From contig DLJQ01000008.1 in the NCBI GenBank assembly GCA_002484335.1, positions 53,709-84,993 on the forward strand: a DNA stretch of 31,285 bases, written 5' to 3'. Origin of the DNA: Flavobacteriales bacterium UBA7612 (GTDB lineage Bacteria > Bacteroidota > Bacteroidia > Flavobacteriales > Weeksellaceae). The position numbers and the translations under genes are program-made. The notes beneath the pieces were generated by a model. The model did no database searches, was not told where the DNA came from, and saw only the letters and a list, made by a program, of their open reading frames with translations. Positions 25,057 to 31,285 of this stretch are shown here, one piece after another. The stretch's first letter is position 1; each line of letters opens with the position of its first letter.

Positions 25057-25099
25057 GTAAATAATATTGCTATGATTATCTTTACGTAAAAGTGTTGAA

Positions 25100-25450
25100 A
25101 TGTATAAAAAGAAAATCCCATTTGAAATAGATTGTGGAGTGAAAATAGCAATGGAAATTTTTGGTGGAAAGTGGAAAAGTTGTATAATTTTAGAATTATC
25201 AAAAAAAGTGATGAGACCGAGTGAACTTCATAAACAATTTGCAGAAGCAAGTCCACGTGTTATAGATAGACAATTAAGAGAATTGGAATTTTATGGAATC
25301 GTAGAAAAGAAAATTTATGCTGAACTTCCTCCTCATTCAGAATATAAATTAACAGAAGTAGGAGAGTCTTTATTGCCTATAATTTATGAAGTAGAAAAAT
25401 GGGGCGACAATTACAGACCAACAATGAAAAAACTTTTAAATATCTTCTAA
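25100..25450 (+). CDS. HxlR-family winged helix regulator
   Basis: 116 residues. HxlR proteins are small winged-helix dimers that often sense electrophiles or oxidants through an N-terminal cysteine. Signature: MEIFGGKWKSCIILELSKKV, MRPSELHKQF, ASPRVIDRQLRELEFYGIVE. A Cys at position 12 (EIDCGVK) sits where redox-sensing members such as YodB and HypR have theirs, and another lies in KSCII. It is divergent from the arginase-family gene and 85 bp before a zinc alcohol dehydrogenase, either of which it may control. Confidence 0.92.
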   Translation: MYKKKIPFEIDCGVKIAMEIFGGKWKSCIILELSKKVMRPSELHKQFAEASPRVIDRQLRELEFYGIVEKKIYAELPPHSEYKLTEVGESLLPIIYEVEKWGDNYRPTMKKLLNIF

Positions 25451-25535
25451 GTAACATTTTTGGATAATCATATCAGAGATTTGGATACATTTTTTGATTA
25501 ATGCTTTTAGAAATTTGTATTAAAATTTATAAATT

Positions 25536-26573
25536 ATGATACAAGTAAAAGGATATGCTGCAAAAAAAGCAAATCAAAATTTAGAATTATGGAATTTTGA
25601 GAGAAATAATATTGGTGATAATGATGTTTTAATACAGATTCTATATTGTGGAGTATGCCATTCTGATTTACATGCTGTAACCAATCATTGGGGAGAAGGT
25701 ACTTTTCCTTTGGTACCTGGTCATGAAATAGTAGGTAAAGTAGTCGAAATGGGGAAAAATGTAAAAAAATTTAATATTGGAGATTTAGCTGCTGTTGGAA
25801 CTCAATTGGATTCTTGTAGAAAATGTGAAGAGTGTGAAAATAATCACGAACAGTTTTGTATCCAAGGAATACAGACGTATGGAAGTGTTACAAAAAATGG
25901 AAATATAACTCAAGGAGGTTACTCTAATAGTATTGTTATTAATGAGGATTTTAGTTTTCATATTTCAAAAAAATTATATTTACCAGCTGTAGCTCCGTTA
26001 TTATGTGCTGGAATAACAACATATTCTCCTTTAAAAAAATGGAAAGTTGGTAAAGGAGATAAATTAGCAGTCATAGGTTTAGGAGGTTTAGGTCATATGG
26101 CAATAAAATTTGCTGTAGCTTTAGGAGCAGAAGTAACAGTAATAAGTACATCGAAAAATAAAGAATTAGCAGCCAAAGAGCTTGGTGCTAAAAATTTTAT
26201 TATTTCAAAAGATGAAAATCAAATGAAGTCAGTATTTCATTCTTTTGATTTTATTTTAGATACAATATCTCAAAATCATGATATTAATACTTATCTTGAA
26301 ACTTTAAGAACGAATGGGGTTTATATTAATGTTGGCTTACCTCCAGAGCCATGGCAAATATCATCATTTTCTTTAGTTGTAGGAAATAAATCTATAACAG
26401 GCTCAGGTGTCGGAGGTTTAAAAGAAGTTCAAGAAATGTTAGATTTTTGTACAGAGTACAATATAGTTTCAGATATAGAATTAATAGATATTAAAAATAT
26501 TAATGAAGCCTTTGTTCGTATGGAAAAAGGAGATGTTCGTTATAGATTTGTTATTGATATGTCCACTTTATAG
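25536..26573 (+). CDS. Zinc-dependent alcohol dehydrogenase (CAD-like)
   Basis: 345 residues. It interconverts alcohols and aldehydes with NAD(P)H. Catalytic zinc ligands are C41 in GVCHSDLH and H63-E64 in PGHEIVG. The structural zinc site has four Cys in CRKCEECENNHEQFC (about 94, 97, 100, 108). The nucleotide loop is GLGGLGHMAIKFA. The layout matches cinnamyl alcohol dehydrogenase-like YahK/YjgB reductases that detoxify aldehydes. It lies behind an HxlR regulator (85 bp) and 14 bp before an AraC gene, probably a single unit. Confidence 0.94.
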   Translation: MIQVKGYAAKKANQNLELWNFERNNIGDNDVLIQILYCGVCHSDLHAVTNHWGEGTFPLVPGHEIVGKVVEMGKNVKKFNIGDLAAVGTQLDSCRKCEECENNHEQFCIQGIQTYGSVTKNGNITQGGYSNSIVINEDFSFHISKKLYLPAVAPLLCAGITTYSPLKKWKVGKGDKLAVIGLGGLGHMAIKFAVALGAEVTVISTSKNKELAAKELGAKNFIISKDENQMKSVFHSFDFILDTISQNHDINTYLETLRTNGVYINVGLPPEPWQISSFSLVVGNKSITGSGVGGLKEVQEMLDFCTEYNIVSDIELIDIKNINEAFVRMEKGDVRYRFVIDMSTL

Positions 26574-26587
26574 ATAAAATATTATTT

Positions 26588-27499
26588 ATGAAAAAAATAA
26601 AAAAACCATATATTCTTGAAACAATTTCTGAGCAACACAAATATTTAGGTTTATTAATGCCAAATAATCCGTTGATCAATGTTTTTAGATTTGAGGACAT
26701 GAAGATACAAGACTTGGAATCTTTAGGGCATTTTATGCTGGGTTTTTATTGTATCTCAATTAAAAAAAACTTTAAAGGAGAATTGAAATATGGTCAACAA
26801 TACTATGATCATAATAAAGGTGTAATGACTTTTATTTCTCCTAATCAATTACTCTTACATAATAGAGAAGAGTCATCTTCAGAAGGGATTTGTCTATGCT
26901 TTCATCCAGAATTTTTGAATGGTTATTTACTAAGAAAGACAGTTAAGAATTATGGTTTTTTTTCATATAAAATAAATGAAGCTTTATATATATCTGAACA
27001 AGAAGAAAAAATAATAGAACATATTTTTGAAAGTATAAAAATTGAGTCTAATAAAAAATTTGATGCTTTTAGTAAAGATGTTATCATAGCTCAAATAGAA
27101 CTACTTTTACAATATAGTAATCGTTTTTATAATCGTCAATTTAGTTCTAGTAAGCAAATGAATGAAGATATTCTTATTCGTTTAGAAAATTTATTAGACA
27201 ATTATTTTAATCATCAAAATGGTTTTCCTACTGTACAATATGTTTCTAAGCAGTTGAATATATCTCCAAATTATCTGAGCAATTTTTTACGTAATACAAC
27301 AGGACAAACAACTCAACAACATATTCATAATAAGGTCATAGAAAAAGCAAAACAATTATTAACTACAACAGTTTTATCTATTGGAGAAATAGCTTATCAA
27401 TTAGGTTTTGAATATCCACAATCATTTAATAAATTATTTAAGAATAAAGTTAATATATCTCCTTTGGAATATAGAAACTCTTTTCTGAATAAATTATAG
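26588..27499 (+). CDS. AraC-family transcriptional regulator
   Basis: 303 residues. The N-terminal domain (about 1-190) includes YGQQYYDHNKGVMTFISPNQ and ICLCFHPEFLNGY, a beta-rich sensing part. The C-terminal AraC domain has VQYVSKQLNISPNYLSNFLR, LSIGEIAYQLGFEYPQSFNK and LFKNKVNISPLEYR. It starts 14 bp after the alcohol dehydrogenase stop, so it is most likely co-transcribed with it and feeds back on the same unit. No terminator is seen in the 82-bp convergent gap that follows. Confidence 0.92.
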   Translation: MKKIKKPYILETISEQHKYLGLLMPNNPLINVFRFEDMKIQDLESLGHFMLGFYCISIKKNFKGELKYGQQYYDHNKGVMTFISPNQLLLHNREESSSEGICLCFHPEFLNGYLLRKTVKNYGFFSYKINEALYISEQEEKIIEHIFESIKIESNKKFDAFSKDVIIAQIELLLQYSNRFYNRQFSSSKQMNEDILIRLENLLDNYFNHQNGFPTVQYVSKQLNISPNYLSNFLRNTTGQTTQQHIHNKVIEKAKQLLTTTVLSIGEIAYQLGFEYPQSFNKLFKNKVNISPLEYRNSFLNKL

Positions 27500-27581
27500 A
27501 TATTTTTTTTAATCAGCATATTTCCTTGCAGAAGAACAACTAATAGATGTTGCAAACCTTATAATCTCAGTAATAGAATAA

Positions 27582-27938
27582 TTATTTTGAGTTTATGATT
27601 TTTTCTCTATGTGCTATTCCCCATTTGTGTAAAGCAATTATTACCTCAGATAATGTATAACTATATTCAGTTAAAGAATATTCAACAGTAACAGGTTTGG
27701 TATCACAAACTTTTCTATTCACAAGATCATTCATTTCTAATTCTTGTAATTCTTTTGACAAAATACGTGGGCTTATTCCAGCTTCTCTAGATAATTCGTT
27801 AAATTTCATCTTATTATCTCTTAAGATGGAAATCAATATAAGTTTCCATTTACCTCCAACTACATCTAATGTATCTTGTATTGCAAGTGATGCTTTTCTA
27901 CAAGATTCATCATTATGATTTATTTTTTCATTTCTCAT
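27582..27938 (-). CDS. HxlR-family winged helix regulator
   Basis: 118 residues. Signature blocks: LDVVGGKWKLILISILRDNK, MKFNELSREAGISPRILSKE, LQELEMNDLVNRKV and HKWGIAHREKI. One Cys at position 13 (DESCRKA) is placed as in redox-sensing HxlR proteins. It is divergent from the DoxX-like and ene-reductase genes, with repeated TTTGTAAC sites between, so it most likely represses that operon and itself, and is released by electrophiles such as quinones. The inducer is inferred from family knowledge. Confidence 0.93.
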   Translation of the reverse strand: MRNEKINHNDESCRKASLAIQDTLDVVGGKWKLILISILRDNKMKFNELSREAGISPRILSKELQELEMNDLVNRKVCDTKPVTVEYSLTEYSYTLSEVIIALHKWGIAHREKIINSK

Positions 27939-27951
27939 ATATAGTAACTTT

Positions 27952-27987
27952 TTTGTAACTACTATCCTTTTTGTAACAGGTTACAAA
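27952..27987. promoter_or_regulatory. Putative HxlR operator sites
   Basis: TTTGTAAC occurs at 27952-27959 and again at 27970-27977, 18 bp apart; the second copy is answered by GTTACAAA at 27980-27987, making a perfect 18-bp inverted repeat with an AG centre. The group fills the gap between the divergent hxlR and doxX-like genes. A third partial GTAAC lies at 27944. Confidence 0.7.
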
Positions 27988-28004
27988 TGTATAATAATTA
28001 AATA

Positions 28005-28012
28005 TAATTTTG
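28005..28012 (+). promoter_or_regulatory. -7 box for the doxX-like/ene-reductase operon
   Basis: TAATTTTG fits TAnnTTTG and ends 13 bp before the ATG at 28026. No TTG lies at ideal spacing; the operator palindrome ends 17 bp upstream, so a bound repressor would overlap the -33 region. Confidence 0.5.
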
Positions 28013-28025
28013 TGAAAAAGAAAAT

Positions 28026-28394
28026 ATGAAGAACAAGAGAAATCAAATTATTTATTGGATAAGTACAATTTTGGTAGCAATTATATTCTTAGGTAGTGCA
28101 TTCATGAAATTGTCAGGAAGTGAAGTTTCTAAAGAAATGTCAAATGGAGTAGGAGGAAATGAAAATTTAATAATATTAGGAATTTTAGAATTAGTTATAA
28201 CATTATTTTGGTTAATACCTAAAACAGGAATTATAGGAACATTATTAGGTATAGCATATATAGGAGGTGCAATTTCAATACATTTTGTAAATAATCAACC
28301 TATAACTGTTCCCATTATTATTCAAATTATAATTTGGTTAGCTGCTTTTTGTCGCTTTCCAGAATTATTACAACGCATAAAAAATAAATTATAA
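28026..28394 (+). CDS. DoxX-like small membrane protein
   Basis: 122 residues with four hydrophobic segments (about 10-28, 48-66, 70-86, 95-112), the layout of DoxX/DoxD-like inner membrane proteins. The first segment is followed by the GSAFMKLSGSEVSKEMSNG block common in this group. DoxX-type proteins are often found next to oxidoreductases and linked to redox stress. It starts the operon facing the HxlR gene and ends 5 bp before the ene-reductase ORF, so the two are co-transcribed. Confidence 0.85.
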   Translation: MKNKRNQIIYWISTILVAIIFLGSAFMKLSGSEVSKEMSNGVGGNENLIILGILELVITLFWLIPKTGIIGTLLGIAYIGGAISIHFVNNQPITVPIIIQIIIWLAAFCRFPELLQRIKNKL

Positions 28395-28399
28395 AATAG

Positions 28400-29477
28400 A
28401 TGAAATTATTAGAACCAATAAAATTAGCAAATCTTGACTTAAAAAATAAAATGGTCATGGCAGCAATGACAAGAAGTCGTGCTGATAAAAATGGAGTTAT
28501 AGGAGATATTACAGTACAATATTATACACAACGTGTAAGTGCAGGATTAATCATTTCTGAAGCAATTAATATTTCAGAACAGGCAATCGGTAGTCCATTC
28601 ACACCTGGTATTTATACAGAAAAACAAGTTTCAGCTTGGAAAAAAGTAACAAAATCAGTGCATGATAATGGAGGTTTAATATTTGCACAATTATGGCATA
28701 CTGGTCGCGTAGGGCATTCTATTGATAGAAATGGAGTTTTACCTGTTGCTCCTTCAGCAATAGCAATAGAGGGAGTTCAACATTTTACATCCCAAGGATT
28801 AAAAGATTATGAAATCTCCAAAAGAATTGACAAATCTAGAAATTAAACAAATTATAAAAGATTATGTACAAGCAGCTAAAAATGCTATTGAAGCTGGATT
28901 TGATGGAGTTGAATTTCATGCTGCAAATGGTTATTTACCTAATCAATTTTTAGCTGAAAGTTCAAATCAAAGAACAGATGAATATGGAGGAAATATAGAA
29001 AATCGAAGCCGTTTTGTTCTAGAAGTAATGAAAGAATTAATTAATGCAATTGGAGGTGAAAAAGTAGGAATAAAAATATCACCATTACATCCTTATGCTG
29101 GAATTGTTTTGGATAATCCTATTGGAAATTTTACTTATTTAATTAATCAACTTAATAAATTAGATTTTGCTTTTGTAGAATTAATGAAGCGTAGTCCAAT
29201 GTTTCCTTTATTAGATCATTATCCAAAAGGTGATGAAATTGAATTATTTGGTAAACTATCAAAAAATACACTTATTGCAAATACAGCTTATACTAAAATT
29301 TCTGCTGAAGAAGAATTGGAGAAGGGAATAGCGAAATTGATTTCTTTTGGAGTATCATTTTTAGCGAATCCAGATTTACCTAAACGTTTTGAGTTAAATG
29401 AAGATCTTAATCAACCTGATAAACTAACGATGTTTGGAGGAGGAGAAAAAGGTTACATTGATTATCCTTTTCTATAA
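28400..29477 (+). pseudogene. Old yellow enzyme (ene-reductase) with frameshift
   Basis: Two overlapping frames together make one normal-sized (about 359-residue) NADH:flavin oxidoreductase of the old yellow enzyme/NemA family, which reduces activated C=C bonds and nitro compounds. Frame one (28400-28846) carries MVMAAMTRSRAD and FAQLWHTGRVGH and then leaves homology after GLKDYEIS. Frame two (in-frame ATG at 28809, to 29477) continues with PKELTNLEIKQIIKDYVQAA, FHAANGYLPNQFLAESSNQR and TDEYGGNIENRS. The break is at 28815-28819 (ATCTCC): one extra base compared with the expected GAA-ATY-CCA. It may be a real disabling mutation or a base-calling error; a short run is not a known slippery site. 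If real, the product is a 148-residue fragment. Confidence 0.85.
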
Positions 29478-29492
29478 TAATAAAATTATATA

Positions 29493-29542
29493 AATTCAAA
29501 AAAAGTAGCTTTAAAATTTTTAAAGCTACTTTTTTTTGAATT
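29493..29542. terminator. Bidirectional terminator
   Basis: A 24-bp stem (left arm starting AATTCAAAAAAAGTAGCTTT at 29493, right arm ending AGCTAC, T-run, GAATT at 29542) with a single bulged base lies between the convergent ene-reductase and the small T9SS gene. The arms themselves carry A and T runs, so both directions are served. Confidence 0.85.
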
Positions 29543-29561
29543 GTATTTTAGAAATTACTTG

Positions 29562-29879
29562 TTAATTTTTGATTAATGATTGTGTTTCAGTAGAGCCATC
29601 ATTGTTTAAAATTCTTACTATATATTTTCCTTTTCTTAAATTTTGTACATTAAAATTTATTTTATCATTTCCATCTATTCTTTTATTTAAAACCTCGTTT
29701 CCTATAATAGAATATACAGAAACATTAATAACTTTTGTAGGGTTTTCAAATTTTATTGTAAAAGATGTAGATGCAGGATTAGGATATATTGTAGATGAAT
29801 GCTTATCTTGATCAAATCGAGATTGAGCAGATATAAAAGTAAAGGTTAATAAAAATATAAATAGTATATAGTGCTTCAT
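29562..29879 (-). CDS. Small protein made of signal peptide plus T9SS sorting domain
   Basis: 105 residues from the ATG at 29879 (another ATG lies two codons upstream at 29885). The signal peptide is MKHYILFIFLLTFTFISAQ. The mature part is almost only a type A sorting domain: STIYPNPASTSFTIKF, INVSVYSIIGNEVLNKRIDG, FNVQNLRKGKYIVRILNNDG. Normally this domain is the end of a large secreted protein and is removed on export by the type IX system. Here only about 12 residues precede it. It could be the remnant of a lost larger protein or a free-standing sorting-domain protein. It has its own terminator and no operon partner. Confidence 0.85.
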   Translation of the reverse strand: MKHYILFIFLLTFTFISAQSRFDQDKHSSTIYPNPASTSFTIKFENPTKVINVSVYSIIGNEVLNKRIDGNDKINFNVQNLRKGKYIVRILNNDGSTETQSLIKN

Positions 29880-29951
29880 ATGCATTCGTTATAGACAAAT
29901 ATAATAATAAAATTTTATTAATCAAACGAATACAAAACTTATACCAAAAAC

Positions 29952-29985
29952 AAAAGAGATGTCTTTAGGACATCTCTTTTTTATA
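29952..29985 (-). terminator. Terminator of tsf
   Basis: A 12-bp perfect stem (AAAAGAGATGTC 29952-29963, GACATCTCTTTT 29969-29980) has a 5-nt loop; on the minus strand it is followed by a T-rich tract (GTTTTTGG). It lies 24 bp after the tsf stop. Confidence 0.88.
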
Positions 29986-30003
29986 TGAATAATAATTTAA
30001 TTA

Positions 30004-30828
30004 TTATAGGCTGTAACGGATAAATCCAGTTACTTTTAAATCAGCATTAACAGCTTTAACAACATCTTGTACAGAAGTTTTTCCGTCTTTGATTGAAGCT
30101 TGGTGAACTAATGTATTCTCTTTAAAGAATTTTTGTAATTTACCTTTAGCAATATTTTCAATCATGTTTTCTGGTTTACCTTCAGCAGCTAATTGCTCTT
30201 TAGCGATTGCTAATTCAGTATCAATAACAGATTGAGAAACTTGAGTCTCATCTAAAGCTACTGGATTCATAGCAGCAACTTGCATAGCTACGTCATAAGC
30301 AACTTCTTTAGCTCCTTCGTACTCTCCTGATAAAGCTACAATTGCAGCAATTCTATTACCAGCGTGGATGTATCCGTTTAAAGAGAAACCTTCGATAGTT
30401 TGGAAGTTAGCAATTTCAATTTTTTCACCGATAACACCAGTTTGTTCGATTAATTTTTCTTCAACTGAAATACCATTGAAATCTGCTTTTAATAAATCTT
30501 CTTTAGAATCGAAGTTTAAAGCTAATTCAGCGATATCATGAGCTAATTGAACGAAAGCTTCATTCTTAGCAACGAAATCAGTTTCACAACCTAAAGCAAT
30601 AATAACACCTTTATTTGCACCTGCATTTACTTTTGCAATAACTGCACCTTCAGTAGATTCACGGTCAGCTCTTTTAGCAGCAACTTTTTGACCTTGTTTA
30701 CGTAAAACTTCTACAGCTTTGTCAAAATCTCCACCAGCTTCTTCTAAAGCTTTTTTAGAGTCCATCATACCCGCACCAGTTGCGTTTCTTAATTTACTTA
30801 CCTCAGCGGCTGTTGCTTTATAGCTCAT
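30004..30828 (-). CDS. tsf: Translation elongation factor Ts
   Basis: 274 residues from the ATG at 30828, which gives the conserved N-terminus MSYKATAAEVSKLRNATGAG; the upstream in-frame extension to 30885 is AT-rich and not conserved in type. EF-Ts exchanges GDP for GTP on EF-Tu. The MMDSKKALEEAGGDFDKAVE block is the UBA-like N-terminal domain, and GCETDFVAKNEAFVQLAHDI is the core that contacts EF-Tu. It follows rpsB by 115 bp, the universal rpsB-tsf arrangement. Confidence 0.97.
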   Translation of the reverse strand: MSYKATAAEVSKLRNATGAGMMDSKKALEEAGGDFDKAVEVLRKQGQKVAAKRADRESTEGAVIAKVNAGANKGVIIALGCETDFVAKNEAFVQLAHDIAELALNFDSKEDLLKADFNGISVEEKLIEQTGVIGEKIEIANFQTIEGFSLNGYIHAGNRIAAIVALSGEYEGAKEVAYDVAMQVAAMNPVALDETQVSQSVIDTELAIAKEQLAAEGKPENMIENIAKGKLQKFFKENTLVHQASIKDGKTSVQDVVKAVNADLKVTGFIRYSL

Positions 30829-30869
30829 AGTAATATTTTTTTTATTGTTCTTAATATTTTTAAATAAAA

Positions 30870-30904
30870 GTAGCTCATACATCAAAAAATGATGTAGGAG
30901 CTAC
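30870..30904 (-). promoter_or_regulatory. Hairpin in the rpsB-tsf gap
   Basis: A 15-bp stem with one mismatch (GTAGCTCATACATCA 30870-30884, TGATGTAGGAGCTAC 30890-30904) and a 5-nt A loop lies between rpsB and tsf. It has no good T-run on the minus strand, so it could be an attenuator or mRNA-processing or stability element that sets the ratio of S2 to EF-Ts. Confidence 0.55.
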
Positions 30905-30943
30905 AAGGTATATTATATCGATGAATTGATCATCAAGTTAATG

Positions 30944-31285
30944 TTAAGCTTCTTTAGTTTCAGCTCCTTCTTCTTTACCTTCTTTTGCTTTTTCTTTCTC
31001 TGCTTTACGTGTAGATAAACCAGCTTTGATAGAGTCAGCAACTGTTGTTAAGATGATATCGATAGATTTAGAAGCATCATCATTTGCAGGGATTGGAAAA
31101 TCTACTTGACGTGGGTCAGTATTTGTATCAACCATTGCAAAAATTGGAATACCTAATTTTTGAGCTTCAGCGATTGCGATGTGCTCACGTACAATATCAA
31201 CTACAAAAACTGCAGATGGTAAACGTGTCATATCAGCGATAGAACCTAAGTTCTTCTCTAAAGCTGCTCTTTGACGATCAACTTG
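30944..31285 (-). CDS. rpsB: 30S ribosomal protein S2, C-terminal part
   Basis: Open to the right edge of the window, so the N-terminus is missing. The minus-strand reading from 31285 gives QVDRQRAALEKNLGSIADMT, then RLPSAVFVVDIVREHIAIAE and AIPIFAMVDTNTDP-type sequence (here GIPIFAMVDTNTDPRQVDFP), all typical of S2, followed by IPANDDASKSIDIILTTVAD. The last 20 residues are a Lys/Glu-rich tail (KEKAKEGKEEGAETKEA). S2 binds 16S rRNA late in 30S assembly. It is followed by tsf in the same direction. Confidence 0.96.
   Translation of the reverse strand, partial: QVDRQRAALEKNLGSIADMTRLPSAVFVVDIVREHIAIAEAQKLGIPIFAMVDTNTDPRQVDFPIPANDDASKSIDIILTTVADSIKAGLSTRKAEKEKAKEGKEEGAETKEA

Noticed and set aside
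25014..25256. Minus-strand open frame over the start of the HxlR gene
   Set aside because: Mostly antisense to the HxlR coding sequence; no family pattern.
1..31285. tRNA, rRNA, insertion sequence, prophage or integrase
   Set aside because: No cloverleaf-like segment with conserved T-loop, no transposase or integrase motifs and no flanking target duplications were recognised by eye.

Overview
The window is a piece of AT-rich chromosome from a member of the Bacteroidota, most likely class Flavobacteriia (possibly Weeksellaceae or a relative; genus not resolved). Evidence: a type IX secretion sorting domain, the flavobacterial promoter form (TTTG, then TAnnTTTG), almost no Shine-Dalgarno sequences, a clustered hemA-hemC-hemD-hemE operon beside an AraC-type regulator, and a Cas13b effector, a family found almost only in this phylum. 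No tRNA or rRNA gene, transposase, integrase or phage gene was recognised.

Layout. Positions 1-840 hold the end of rpsR, rplI and a terminator. From 840 to 1588 there is no gene, only hairpins and degenerate repeats of the REP type. Positions 1589-5579 carry a minimal type VI-B CRISPR-Cas locus: eight 36-bp repeats and seven 30-bp spacers, with a 1109-residue Cas13b on the same (minus) strand upstream of the array. No cas1, cas2, csx27 or csx28 is present. Positions 5684-10269 hold exported proteins: a PQQ-type beta-propeller, an SH3-like protein, and three tandem paralogs of an unrecognised secreted family, closed by a 58-bp perfect palindrome. Positions 10282-16413 hold a secreted endonuclease I-like enzyme, an AraC regulator and the tetrapyrrole operon from glutamyl-tRNA to coproporphyrinogen III.

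Positions 16461-29542 form an accessory stretch of small enzymes and regulators: two GNAT acetyltransferases, a nitrilase-superfamily hydrolase, a flavin reductase, an aldo/keto reductase, an arginase-family hydrolase, a zinc alcohol dehydrogenase, a DoxX-like membrane protein and an ene-reductase broken by a frameshift. Three further AraC and two HxlR regulators sit next to these enzymes, suggesting several stress- or electrophile-responsive modules. Three copies of a structured intergenic element lie here, with compensatory changes in the outer stem. The right end is a small T9SS-sorting-domain protein, tsf and rpsB.

The most notable items are the stand-alone Cas13b locus with its alternating repeat variants and an internally repeated spacer, the covarying intergenic element, and the tandem secreted family. 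No complete undescribed multi-gene system could be demonstrated from sequence alone.
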